Shown here in pieces: positions 33,768 to 46,600 of a DNA stretch of 64,000 bases. This stretch comes from Nelumbo lutea (lineage: Eukaryota > Streptophyta > Magnoliopsida > Proteales > Nelumbonaceae). Numbering within the stretch: position 1 is the first letter of the stretch; each line of letters starts with the position of its first letter. Position numbers and translations under genes: made by a program. The stretch spans positions 57,717,655-57,781,654 of the forward strand of contig JAKGHH010000005.1 in assembly GCA_022828595.1 (NCBI GenBank), read 5' to 3'. Below the pieces are notes generated by a model. It saw nothing but the letters and a program-made list of their open reading frames with translations, did no database searches and was not told where the DNA came from.

Positions 33768-34375
33768 ACCATATGAGAAAGTAAGAAATATCCCTCCTCC
33801 TGTAACCAGTTCCTGCTATCATGCACACCTGCTTCCTCTTATACTGCGCCGCAGAAGCTCCATTTCGCAGCCTTCTGGTGTTCTATGCAACTCCTCTGAA
33901 GTCAGAACAGATTCCAAAACGGAACTCCTCTATAGGGTTTTTGGATATTCATCAAATGCGTGGTTAGTTAGCTCTAATCTGAATTTCGCCATTTAAATTC
34001 TATATTTCTTTGAAAGTCAAGGTTCATTTACTCTATCATATTTTAAATTGCATCCTTTAAACTCTAAGCAAAATCAATCTTTCTCTGTTTTTCTTTTCTT
34101 TTTTTTATTTTTATTTTGCTTATCCTTGTACATATTCATTTATTAGTTTAAATTGGCACCATTGGTCTAGATTTAGGTTTTTCTTTGCTCTTCTCTAAAT
34201 TTATAGCAGGAGGATATATGAATTTCGATTTCTCTGACGACAAGAAAAATTGTTTCTTGTGCAGCGGCAATACTCTGATCATACGGTTTCTTTGAACCTC
34301 TACTTGGGAACTACGTTTAATTGAAATCTGGTAAAAGAAAGTGGTTTTGTAGAAGTTTGCTGTTATAGTAGGAGC

Positions 34376-37300
34376 ATGGAGGCTGCTACTGCATCTAGCT
34401 TGCAATGCTGTACATGGATTTCCCCCGAGAAGATTGGAAGGAGACCCAATGGCTTTCTGCGGTTTTCTAGGAATTGCAGGGAGGGACGGACTCTTCGGTT
34501 TAATTGGAGGGATTTGCAGTGGAGCAATGCTTCTATTCATCCTAGACCGGTTTCATTAGAGATTTCGTGTTCTTATAATAATTCTCCAGGTAAGTAATTC
34601 TATATTTCAATGTTCTTTTGTATTTGACAATATATTAGTAGAATGCTTATGCCGCTTTCAATATATTATCTTTTGAATCCAAAACTTGGCCTTTGTTCTC
34701 TAGACCTTTGTTAGAAAGTCATTTTGATCATTCATTCGTTCGATTTTTTTTTTCTAGCTTCGGCATTGGAATCGGAAAATCGTTGTGCGTCTCTTGACGA
34801 AGCTTTGGTTTTAAAGGTAATGATGATGTTTTAAAATCTCTTGTTTGATTCCATGACTCAGGGAAGGATAAGGAACCCTATCTTGTTAATGCTTCTGGCA
34901 TTTTATACCATGCCATTAGTTCCAAATGTCAAAATCTTAGAATTTGAGTCCCTTTTTTTTTTTTTTCTGCTCATACAAGGTAATATCATTAACAGCTCTT
35001 ATTGAGTGTTATTCTAATAGCAGAAGAAGGCAGAAGAGGTTATCCCATGCTTAGATGGACGTTGCATATATCTTGTTGGTCAGTAAAACTTGTTTGAATT
35101 CTGTCTAATTCGCTAATACTATAATTGTATCCTAGTGGTTTTACTCTTCGGTGTTAAATGCAGGAATGATGGGCTCTGGGAAAACAACAGTTGGGAAGAT
35201 GTTATCAGAAGCATTAGGCTATTCATTCTTTGACAGGTTTGTCTTCGGATTGCCTTGCGGTGATCTCTTTCTTTCCCTGTACCATTTGTTGCTTTTGCCA
35301 TTGAATCTTTTGAATGGTGATAAAAAGTCTGAGGCACCCACTAATCTGAAGGATTATTGTCCCGAAGGAATGCCAGTAAACTTTTGGGTGAACACAGGTT
35401 GGGATGCATCAACCTTGAAATTACTATGCAAATGCTGAAATGAATAAATTGATTTCATCATTTCTTTAAAGATTTGTCTAGACCATTTTTATGCTTTCTG
35501 TGACATGGACATAACAAGGATTAGAGAAGAAATGGAGTTTTTTTTTTTTTTGTTAACTTTGAATTTATTAATGTATGATTAAAAAATGAGGTATTTACAA
35601 CATGCTAAGCATCATAAGCTTGAACAATGCCAAGGCTTTTCACCCATTCATGTTGTTTAGATTATATTTGCCTAAAATAATTGATTCCTGTGTACCCCTT
35701 GCTTAGCTTCTGCATAAGCCAAGCTATTAGCTGATCTAGGTTACTAGGTGTCCATAGAAAGTTAGCCTCCAGTTCCAAAATGTTTTATGTCCCTCATAAC
35801 AAGCTAGTATTGCCATAAGCCTTGGCTGTTGTACTTCAACCAATCCACCACCAATTTTGAGTTCTGTTCCACTATTATATATCTGTAGCCTAAGAGCTTA
35901 CCCAGTCTTAATTATTGCAATACTACTAGCAACTTATCTCTAATGGAATCCCCATGGTTTATTGACCTGGAGAATATTGCAAGCATTTTACTTTCTTCAT
36001 TCCTATATACTCTCCCTATACTTGAAGGTCCCAGATTATATACATCACAGTTCAACTTCAAGAGATTGGTACTGGTGGCTGCCACTGAATTTTGGCTCTT
36101 GCCCTTGCCATGGTAGAATTAGCCACCCAATTCCATCCCCTTGTGCAAATATGTCCATGGTCTTCACCCAATGCACACTACCTTCACAACTATATTTTCA
36201 ATAATTGCTTTTTTAGCTTTTTAAATAACCAACAATAACAATTCTATTAATCAGAAATTAAATATGATTCCTTCTCTCCACCCCCTGTTTTGCTAACCCA
36301 TCAGCCAGACTATTAGCAGACCTGTATACCCAGTGAACACTAGCTATCTTGTCTCTTTTTAACTCTTTTATCTCCTTCAGTACATTCTTATTGTACACCC
36401 AAGGACAACTTTCCTCATTCTATACCCATCCCACCACTACCTTGGAATCCCCCTTAATGATTATAGTAATGAGGTTTTTGCTCTTTGCTAGAGTCCGAAG
36501 CCTTGTAGAAATGCTAGAACTTATTCTTGAATTGCATTGCCATCAGGGGCGGAGCCAGGAATTTTTTATAAGGGGGGCCAAAACCTAAAATAGATTGGGA
36601 GGGGAGGGGGGAGGAGGGGGAGGGGGCAAACATTGGAGTTCGGAGTTGGGGGAGGTGGGAATTTACATGGAATAGTGTATCACAAGTGGGGATTTCTGCA
36701 CCATGGGGGGGTGCATGGCTTCCTTCGGTCCCCCCTGGCTCCGCCCCTGATTACCATAACATGCTGGTCCCGAGTAAATAGTCAAAATGTTTTCCAAACA
36801 ATTCTAAATAAACCTCTAAAGCTTAATTGACCTAGATTCCCCCACTACAGTCATCAAAATTAAATTTGACAAGTTGAGCTGGAGATTCCCATTGAGGGTG
36901 AGCTGCAACCCTCAGAATAGACAAGTTTGCAATTATCTGTCACCCTCTAAGAATATCTTCAGAAGATAAAGGGTTGAACATTGAGGGTGAGCTGCAACCC
37001 TCAGAATAGACAAGTTTGCAATTATCTGTCACCCTCTAAGAATATCTTCAGAAGATAAAGGGTTGAACATTGAGGGTGAACTGCAACCCTCAGAATAGGC
37101 AAGTTTGCAATTATTTTTCACCTTCTAAGAATATCTTCAGAAGATAAAGGGTTGAATAGACCCAATGTCTTCACCCAATGGACCACTTAGTTATTTCCTT
37201 TCCCTTGGAGATTCTCTCTTTCCTCTCTTCCCATATAGTTCAAAGAATAGCAAATTGTGTGCACCTCTACAACATCTTTCCTCTTCTTGGAAGATTGATA

Positions 37301-40300
37301 AATGATTAGGGCAGCCCACCTGCAACCAAAGAGGGAAAGAAAACAATCCCAAACACTAGACAGAAATCTACAGGAAATTAGTAAGTGATAAGAGAGGATT
37401 CTCCGCTTACAAAATACAAAACACAAACATGGAGAGAAAGGTACCAGCTAGGCCTTCTTTGTTGAAGAGTGTCACTAGGGCTGTCAATGGGTCTAGTCTG
37501 GTTCCGAACAGGGTAGAACTATCCCCAACCAATAAGAAAATCCCCTGTTCTGGTCAATTATGATGTTTCCCATTCAATGCAGTTCTGTCAGTTACACCCC
37601 TAGTATGCCACTTGGCAAGAAAATATTATGCTATACTAAATTGATATGGATTGTAATATAAATTCAATAATGACTGTAGTTTTTGTGGTTACTGTTCTGG
37701 TTGCTACAGTGACAATTTGGTGGAACAGGCTACTGGGGCAACTTCTGTGGCTGAAATCTTCAAAAATTATAGTGAGAGTTTCTTTAGAGATAATGAGGTA
37801 TTTTAGAAATCATTTTGAATTGTTTCATTCAGATGTTGCATAACTTTTTCTTGAAGTTACATGTAGTTACCTTTTCCTTCCGAATGGGACATCTTTCTAC
37901 CTCTCCCTTCACTAATTCCATCTGTTACACAGAGTTCATAAAGAGCATTGCTCATTACTTTTCTTATTCCTTAGCATCATATCTTTTTATCTATCCTTTC
38001 TTTTTGCCTTAACTTGACATTGTTACTGATTTTGCATTAAAGTTGACAAGGTAAGAAAAATATTACTACAATGAAGCTGGAAGATGACGTAGATTTTATT
38101 TTAATCAATATCGAAGCCTGGATTTCTTAGAGAGAAACCAAAGGGAAACATCTTCCAGGGAGCTAACCAAAGGCAATTTCATTCGGTTATAAATGGGCCT
38201 GTTCACAATGCTTTAACAAAGCTCAAGGACTAATTTGAACTATTCATCTAATATAACATAACTAAAAACACTATGAAAGGATAAAGTACCTTCAAATAGA
38301 TTCAAGCACAGGACTGTACTCTTTGATTATAACTTGCTTATAATATTTGAATTACATGATTGTGAGCTTGTTGAATAGATAATTTAGTAAGCTTTCCAAC
38401 GGTATTAGATTTTTGATAGTCATCGAACACTTGCTGAATTAAATTATTTGGACATGTTATGATATAATTAGCTGAGGCACCAAGTGATAGGATTACAACT
38501 CATGGAACAAAGGTCTTGATCCTACATTTTATAGTCCATTACATGATAAATCTTCTCTTGCTATATTTCCCTCACATGTTGATCTTCACTCCCTTAAAAA
38601 AAATGATATATTGATGAGGCCAAAAAAAGAAAGAAAGAAAGAAAGAAAAAGAATAAAAAGAGAATAAATGTGAATTTATTCTGTTTTGCATGTTTTTTTT
38701 TGTAGGATCCCAAATTGTTGTTTACGGGTAGTTTTGTTGACAGTTTGGGTCCAGGGGTATTTTCGTCATTTTATAATTCTGATTCTGGTCAGGGGCAGTT
38801 GGGTGCACATCTGTTGGGTTTTGGTCTCTTGGGTCTTTTTGTAACAAAAGTTATCTTTTGGGGGTTTGTTTGAAGTTAGCTTTGTTCTTAAGTAGTTTGT
38901 GAAAGGAAAACATTCTAGGGGTTCATTTGTAAATATTTTAATTGGCTTCTCCAGCAAGCCACCGAGTCTTATAAAAGAGAAGAGGGTTGTTTCTGTAGAG
39001 GTCTTTTTTGTTCTTTCTCTCTTGTTTGAGCTGTAGCTCAGTCCTAGCTAGGGTTTTCAAGTATTGGGAGCTTTTTTTTGTTCTTTCTCTCTTGTTTGAG
39101 CTGTAGCTCAGTCCTAGTTAGGGTTTTCAAGTATTGGGAGCTTGGGTTTTGAAGAGTCAACCCATTTTGGCACCTTCCAATCCCTCTATCGCTACATGTC
39201 TGCATGCAGGAGGCCAGCTTGATGCCATCGTTACTGTAGCGGACTGTTCAAAGAAAAGTTTTACTACAGGCTCAGGTGTAAAATCCCTAAAAATCCAACT
39301 TGTGTTGTTGTTTTCAGCTTGGTATTTCTTGTACTTATTACTGTACACTTGAAGTGTTGCATTAATTTGTTTTTTTCTGTCCACATCATATATGTAATTT
39401 AGTGCAGTGGTTTGCATTGAAAAATTTCCCTGTCAAGGTACCATACATTACAACCATTTCTGTCACATGGCAATGTTTATTACTATATATTCCATTGGCA
39501 GATGAAATCTTGTTATGAAATTAAAGTATATGCATGTCAAAACGTGTCAGTCATAAAAAAAAAATCATCCAAAAACCTAAATATTTCCCTTTGATTTTTG
39601 ACAAAAAAAATTTGAATATGGAAAAGAAGGGAGAAGGATATTGTAGTTGAGTTAAAAGCTAGAAAGCCCAGAAGATTTCTACATTGAAAGCTTGGTAACC
39701 TGATGCAGAAAAGGGATGAAAACCCTTGAAGGCTGAAGCAAGGCTATGTAGTGGTGGAAACTTTGGTGAAAATGGAAAACAGTTGGCATTGGAGATAGAA
39801 ATAAATAATATATACAATTGTATGAAGACTTGACACAAAAACTCATATACAACCCTACACCTGCACAAACACAGCATTTGGGTGCTAGAAGGCATTCAAA
39901 AATTTCAGGAAGCTGTTACCATGGGTTTCTAAAAAGTAGATGCCCCTTTAGTGTCTGTTTAGCCTTTCAGAAAGCATTGTCTCTATATACAATGCATCAT
40001 TCAGATAATACTGTGAAGCATATAAAGGTTGAAGCAAATCACTGTAGGATATTTCTGGGAAAGTCTTCTAGTATTTGTAGCAGTAGAATTGTTAATGAAT
40101 GAACTAATGACTAAGAACCAACTTCTGAATACCATTATGACATACACTTCTTGGTTATTTCATTACTGTATTTAACCAGAACCACTGTTGCATGTTTATG
40201 AATTGGTAATTTTAGGATAGTTTTCTTGTTGGTTAATGGACACACTACTCAGTTAGTTATAGCCCTGCTAAGTGGCTCTGGAATTGCCAAGACAAGGCAG

Positions 40301-41911
40301 CTGATTCACTTCTAAATTCTTGGTGATTCAGTATTTGAATCAAATGAGACCAAAGAACTGGCTAGGTCCATGGAGATTGGCACATTACCTATATGAGATT
40401 AGAGACGATCTGAACTCTTCTTCATCTCCTTAAGGTTGATTCCTAGGAAACAAAACTCAGCCACTGATGATCTATCTAGGAGGGGTCCAGGGAAGGTCCT
40501 TTTGTATGGCCATAGCTCTAGACTTTCCTAATTTTTATTTGAGGATGGAGCCCTTCACTCATGTAGATCTTTTTGCTAATATTATCATATCCATTAGTTA
40601 TCTATAAAAAAAGAGAGTTTTCTTAATTTATTGGAAGCAAAAGGTTCATATCTTTCCTTTATCATTTAGAGTGAGGTGCTGCGGAAATTATCTTTGATGC
40701 ACCGGCTTGTTGTTGCTACTGGTGGTGGTGCAGTGGTTCGGCCAATTAACTGGTATGGGAATATGAACATGTAATGGTTTACCTCATATATTCCTAACTT
40801 TTTGACTTACATCATATCTTTCACATGTAAATACATTTCATGTTTATTTCTCAAATTTTCAGGAAGTACATGGGACATGGTATTACTGTCTGGTTAGATG
40901 TGCCTTTGGAAGCTCTGGCAAGGCGAATTGCTGCTGTAGGGACAGATTCTCGCCCACTATTGCATGATGAATCAGGCGATGCTTACACAAAGGTAGCTTT
41001 GAACCTATTGTTATAAATGTCTGTTCAACATGATAACTTATTTCATTATTCTTATTCTATGATCTATCTTTAGGGTGTTGAATGAGAAGAAATCAGAATC
41101 TGCCTGTTGCTTTTAACTAATGTGTCCTTTGACTTCCCTTACAGGCTCTTATGCGGCTGTCTATGCTTTCTGAAGAAAGGGGCAAAGCATATGCCAATGC
41201 TGATACTAGGGTTTCTCTTCTTAGTATGTTTCTTGAACACATCTTACATGTCAAGATCTCTAGTTCTATGTTTTCTGGGCATTCAAAAGACTGGAATAAA
41301 TTATTATGAGAATCTAATGAGTATAGCTTTTGGTAGTATTTTTTATGCATCAAATTGATAATGTTTAGATGTATATGTACTATTCAAATGCACCATGCTG
41401 CCATGCTGCTAAATCTTTTCTTTATGGTTCTCCAGCAGAAAATGTGAGAGCCGTTCCAGTTTTCATTTTTCTACTATTTCATTAGGAAGCAATGTCAACT
41501 CTTTCAACTTGGCAAACTCTCTTTTGTGGATACCCATATTTCTTTCCCAAAAATGTACACCAATATGTCAGATTATTAGGATCTATTGTTTATGTTCCTT
41601 GAACTATGAAACCCCTTGGTGAATGCCACGAATGGCATGATACACTATTTGGGCATTCCTACACTGGATGGATGAGGTATGCAGGATGATAGCTGTCTGG
41701 AAGCATAATAGAAGTGTCATGCTTTACAATATATTCACTTGTATATTGCTACTTTAATCTAAGCACCTTGAACATGCTGAGTTGTTTGGAAAACCTTGTT
41801 TTTTCTTTTAAATGGTGAAAATGTTGTTCTCAGTGCAGATATATCTGCCAAACTGCGGCATTGTGATGTATGTGAGATCACTCCAACTGCTATTGCAATC
41901 GAGGTTCCTGA

Positions 41912-41954
<43 letters not shown>

Positions 41955-41963
41955 CTATCTCTC

Positions 41964-42008
<45 letters not shown>

Positions 42009-42677
42009 ATATATATATTTAAAGTTAAATGAGAGATTGCTTGAGATCTGTAATTAGGTTTAATTTTTTGAATAATACTGGTTTTAGTTATAATAGGATT
42101 TTATGAAATTTCATACAACTTTGAACTCATAAATGTATTCCTATTCTGAACTAGGATAAAACATGTAAAATTAAGAGATTCTATTTCCCCAAACCGCTTC
42201 ATACCAGTCCCAAAAACTGATGAGATGCAAACCATAAGTTTTTATGCGACTATTTCTCATACGGGGTTGTTATTTCTTGTCTATGTGCTACATATGTAGG
42301 TGGATTTAAACATCCATCGATGACCCACAAAGTAGTGTGGTTTATGATACTGCTATCCAATTAAGTGTCATTTTATTTTTCTGGACCATCCTTATGGGAT
42401 GGTTTAGGTTATTTGAAAGTTGATATTTGGGCGAGGATAGGTTCTGCAATTAGCCTTTTAACTGGTTCCCCAAAAACCTGCATGTGTAGTATGATAAAAT
42501 ATGAGTGGGGAAATATGGATTTTATATTTTTTTCATTGGTATGAATTTATATTTATTGATTCTATTTATGTTTTGCTTGGGGTAGTTTATCTTATTTAAG
42601 TTCTGTCCTGACAGGCACTCATACAAATTGAGAACTTCCTTAGCAATGATGGAGTGACCACTGCAACCAGTCCCTAG
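34376..42677 (+). CDS. SK: shikimate kinase, plastid type (10 coding exons)
   Basis: Phosphorylates shikimate to shikimate-3-phosphate with ATP, step five of the plastid pathway to aromatic amino acids. Exons: 34376-34589, 34758-34816, 35024-35078, 35164-35236, 37710-37797, 40670-40752, 40863-40992, 41145-41223, 41839-41903, 42615-42677. All borders are GT-AG; together 909 nt, 302 codons, the usual plant length. The N-terminus (about 60 residues, Ser/Arg-rich) fits a transit peptide. Walker A is [12 protein letters not shown] (110-121). FFDSD (131-135) holds the DxD motif, FFRDNE has shikimate-binding Arg160, TGGGAVVRP has the GGG loop (181-183), and SRPLLHDE is the lid (Arg221). No stop or frameshift; it appears intact. 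Exon borders were chosen by reading frame and family fit; exon 9 uses the second of two nearby AG sites. Confidence 0.93.
36544..36749. mobile_element. hAT-type MITE in intron 4
   Basis: A 206-bp element with perfect 16-bp inverted termini CAGGGGCGGAGCCAGG / CCTGGCTCCGCCCCTG and an 8-bp duplication ATTGCCAT / ATTACCAT (36536-36543, 36750-36757; one mismatch). The terminal sequence and 8-bp duplication are typical of hAT MITEs. The interior has G-rich runs and no coding capacity. Confidence 0.9.
36891..37157. repeat. three tandem 89-bp repeats in intron 4
   Basis: Units start at 36891, 36980 and 37069, each beginning ATTGAGGGTGA and ending AAGGGTTGAA. The first two are nearly identical and the third has a few changes. 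They lie inside the LINE-derived stretch, so a LINE segment was duplicated in place. Confidence 0.92.
38622..38651. repeat. (AAAG)n microsatellite in intron 5
   Basis: A short A/G-rich tetranucleotide run within shikimate kinase intron 5. Confidence 0.85.
38720..39143. repeat. LTR-like sequence with a 70-bp tandem duplication in intron 5
   Basis: A 70-bp unit containing TTCTTTCTCTCTTGTTTGAG and CAGTCCTAG is present twice (39004-39073 and 39074-39143). Upstream, TATAAAAGAGAAG (about 38970) precedes leader-like text, as in an LTR, but no ends or target duplication could be placed; a solo-LTR remnant is only a guess. Confidence 0.5.
41911..42016. repeat. (CT)n(CTAT)n microsatellite in intron 9
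   Basis: Begins seven bases after the exon 9 donor: about a dozen CT units, then CTAT units, ending in a short AT run. Confidence 0.95.
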
Positions 42678-42914
42678 ATCTCTGTGCTCTTTGGTTCTTT
42701 CTAGCTGTACTCTGTCTATTTATAAAGCAGTGTCATTGTTCTATTATGTACAGACAAAGTGGATGATGATTATTTTATCTTCCTTTTCAAGTAATCGATT
42801 AAATTTTGTATCAAAAGATCAGATGATTCAAATGTACTTCCTGAAATTTCCATACATTCTTTCATTTTTAATCCCTTAAACAACTTGCCTTGCAGACTCA
42901 CTTTGTAAAGTTGA

Positions 42915-42973
<59 letters not shown>

Positions 42974-43670
42974 GCAAATCAAGATCTTCATATGTATGGT
43001 AGTTGGACATCCACTGGATGAGGATTGTTTTGCTACAGCACGTTTCCTTTCTAGCATGCTTGATATTTGCTTTTTGCAAATTGTTGATGGGGTGCATAAT
43101 CATAACTGGTTATCAATGTCAAAAATCATTTTCCAGCCATCTAAGTGTTGCACCAACAAGACCATATTTTCCTGTTGCTCTGTGAGCACTGCAATTTGCT
43201 TCAATTTTGCCGCTGCTCTACAAATCCATTATTCAATTTCACTCTGTTAAAATTCTCATGTGGAGAAGCATATTGAATTTGTAAGGTTGAAGCTCTGGAC
43301 TTTTAGGGTCTCATATTTCCACAACCTGATGTGTTTGTGTATGAATGAGAGACAGATTTAGTAATTCAATTGCCTCGTTTTGCTTCAAATAAATAAATAA
43401 ATTAATTAATTAAATAAAAGTAAAATAATTGAAGTTGCATGTTCAGGTATTAGGCTGGAAAACATTAAGATTCATTTCGTGTTCTTAACTAATTTATACA
43501 TTTTTTTAGTCCTGCAAATATATGTTTTGCAAAAAGTCCTTGATTCAATGTTTCGTCAATTCTGAGGGCCGCATGCACTGGGACCATTAGCATGGGCAAA
43601 GATGCAGATCATGACACCACAGCTCACCATACATCCCATAGAATTAAAAAATTGGTGAGCTAGACAATGT
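42678..43670. other. space between the convergent genes
   Basis: Carries the likely 3' leaders of the shikimate kinase gene (+) and the ABC1-like gene (-). An (AT)n microsatellite at 42919-42966 lies in it. No other coding region is supported. Confidence 0.6.
42919..42966. repeat. (AT)n microsatellite
   Basis: About 24 AT units, some 240 bp after the shikimate kinase stop codon. Confidence 0.95.
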
Positions 43671-46600
43671 TTAAATGAAAATTCTCTGAATAGTTCTTGC
43701 AGCTGCACGAGAGACCAATCTTCCAGCTAGCTCAGCTGGCAAACGAAGCAATTGTTGTTGAGACTCAGGTTCAAGCTGCAATACAGATTGATTAGCTGTG
43801 TAGTCATGTACCAAAATATAAGGTGTATAGTTAGCAAAGAACAAAGAATAAACATATTCATAAAGAAGCATTAAAGGCGGATTCAAATAAATGAAGTAAA
43901 TGCAACTTCCATTTGTAATGGGTTCCTTATATGATTTGTTTACGTTATTTTATATAGAATAAGGGAGAAATTCAGGACAGCTTCAGAAAGAAGAAATATT
44001 GAATATCAAACTAACTTAGAATATGAAGTTAGCTGGATACCGTTTAGACAAACAAAACCCAAAAATTTTGACAAGGGGAAACAGAAAGGGAGAAGTAGGC
44101 GCAGATTATGAGAGTATAAGTAGGGGTAAAACTTGAGTGGGCCCAACTCGAGTCTGGGCTGACCCAACCTGAAATGTTAATGGGATGAGCTTGAATTTTT
44201 AGTCCTTGGGCTGGGCTTAGTCCCAAAACCCTGGGTTCTTTTCTTTTTTGGGATGGGCCTGGCCTGGGCCTAGCCCTTGGGTGGCTTGAGCCTGGCCTGA
44301 TCCTAGTCCTACCATACATACATGCATACAAAACACACAAACATAATACATGCATATTTCTATCTAACCGTTGGGATTACTGATATTAAATAGGTTTATG
44401 GCCATTTTTTAATATATGGGCCCAGCAGGCATGACTGCGCCTGACTAACCCGAGTGTCAAATTTTAGTTCGAACTGGGGCTGGATTGGGCAGATCTAGCT
44501 TGACCTCAGGCTCAGTCCAGGCTTGAGCCTTGGGCCCAAGTCAGGGTTGAGCCTAGGTTGATCTTAAACCCGGCCTAGAATGCTCAATATGCACCCCTAA
44601 AGTATGAGGATTAACAGAGGTAACCAATTGAATAAATTGACAGAACTCAATCTACGTATAGATCTTTCAGGTATAGAGGTCTAATAAGTCTGTGTCCTTG
44701 CTGTAGCTCTGTTTTGGCCCCAATTTGATCTAAAAGTAGCTGACTTAAGATGCCAATTACAGAAGAGGTCATGCGATATGGTTTGATAGAATAATAACTA
44801 ATTTAAATGGTTGGACAGATCAAGTTCTACTTCGGTGAAGTTGGAAACCACCAAAATACTCGGAGGTAGAAGCCTGATTGAAATTATCTTAGGGACTGAA
44901 AGTCTGAAACATATCAATCCGCTTGATGATCCTCATAGATTACTGGAATATCATTGCAATACATATGCCGTGTATAGAAAGACAAGCATCAAATTTCAAA
45001 CAGGCTATGTGAAGAAATACCATGTCAATCGGTTTACGTCTTTATGTAGTACTGTGAATATGGACCAGATCAAATTCATGGAGAATCACACATCTTCCTA
45101 AGCAACACAAACATGATTCCATGTGATTGCAAGTGTCTTGCCAGATCCAACATAATATTTTAGGTTTCTTGCCCAAGATGTGTCACAATATACACATTCC
45201 TATCTCTTCTAATGAACAGAATGAATAGGAAAGATGTTAAAGATGGGTGCAAACCATGAGAATCTAGGAGTATCTGTCAATAACTGATAAGTTGATGAAA
45301 AGTAAACTGACATTGTCTGGTCATGTGAATCAACAACTAATAACTACAGATTGATTAGAGCAAGTTGGAGACTAAAAGAAAAGCTAAGATAAAAAAGGAC
45401 AATCATGGGTATAAGCCAACGTAAAAAAGATTATCATCCCCAGACAGGATAATAATTTTGTTCTAATGGACGCCTAGGTTGACAAACTCAGATGATCTCA
45501 AGAAGAGTATGGTCTTTAGACTTGACATGCAATTCTGAGCCGCTTAATCCTTTTTTAGCCTGTACTCTAGTTGCTTCTAAATTTCTATCTTCTTTTTGTT
45601 TTGGTTATTCCCTGTTGGCCTCTCTTTATTTGTATCTTCCTCCTTTCGTTTTAATAAAATTTAATCTTTACAAGTCATCAACATAAAATAAATACAAACA
45701 CAAGAACACGCTCAGATGTGCATACAATTACTTCGTACCTCAGAAATAACTGAAAGAAAGGGGAGAAACTCCTGGAGAGATGGGAATTGATAAAGAACAA
45801 GTGACATCTCTTCTGAGTATGTCTTTTGATTCTTATATAGGCTGTCATCTTTCATTCCCTATAACATAAAGATGAAGACATGTTAAATTGCACCAGAAGA
45901 ATTGGAAAAGAAAGCATCATAATAACAGAGCTCCTAGCCCTACTATAGCCTAAAGTTGGGTTGCTCTCTAGGATTTGAGGGAATTAGTACTTCCAAGTGG
46001 TAATCAGTTGGATACCAGATTATTTAGAATGCTCCTGGCATAATGTACCATCACATTAGAAGCGTGATATTGGCTAACTCTATTGCCGTTCAATTCATAT
46101 TTGTACTTTTGATTTTCCACAGCATTTTAATAAATTATTTTTTGTTGTTGATTTTTTTTTCTTCTGTACATATCTCATCAAGACAACTATTCTTGAACAG
46201 AGAAATCAGGAAACAGTCCTGGAGTTATAATCAAGGTGTAAGCCTTCAACATGAAACTTTGGGAACTACCATAAGAAACTTAGAGCATTATTTGTTCAAA
46301 ATGTGGTGTGGTTTCATATATCAATGAAACAAGCAGTTAAACTTACCATACTTGTGCTTTCAATATTTTCAATTCCTGACAACAATTGTGTAAGTCGACT
46401 CAATGTTTGCAAGTTTATGACATCTTGATCATCCATTGCAGATGGTGGAAAGGAAGCTGAAAAAGGTAGTGTTGATGTAGCGAGAGAAATAACCGAGTTT
46501 AAGGTTGCCAAACCAAGTGCATCTAAACCCTGTATTTATTTGTAAATGGAAAACAAGTGCAACAAGGTGTTAGGAACTATTTGAACCATAGGTAAATTAC

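Larger units (their letters stand above)
35560..37330 (-). mobile_element. LINE-derived sequence in shikimate kinase intron 4
   Basis: Read on the - strand. Pieces of a plant LINE ORF2 C-terminus are seen: a zinc-binding-like stretch near 37290-37190 ([14 protein letters not shown]), RNase H text such as [11 protein letters not shown] and [20 protein letters not shown] (36460-36280), and another RNase H copy with [15 protein letters not shown] and SIRDKLLAVLQ (36070-35930). Stops and small indels are frequent. Two partly redundant RNase H pieces suggest more than one fragment or an internal duplication. It lies antisense to the host gene and is spliced out. Confidence 0.7.

Noticed and set aside
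36891..37157. Regular 89-bp repeats, CRISPR-like at first sight
   Set aside because: Units are directly adjacent with no variable spacers and lie in LINE-derived intron sequence of a plant nuclear gene; they are plain tandem duplications.
41831..41838. Alternative exon 9 start at the first CAG (exon from 41834)
   Set aside because: It would give a frame that breaks the conserved N-I-S/A-A-K and TPTAIAIE text; the second CAG gives an uninterrupted family-like sequence.
41796..42057. Frames with long Leu/Ser/Ile repeats near shikimate kinase exon 9
   Set aside because: Produced by the CT/CTAT microsatellite in intron 9; only the short exon 9 part is real coding sequence.
43990..44360. - strand 103-codon frame rich in Arg, Pro and Ser
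   Set aside because: It covers the GGGCCTGG-rich hAT-like MITE at 44121-44600 and has no domain.
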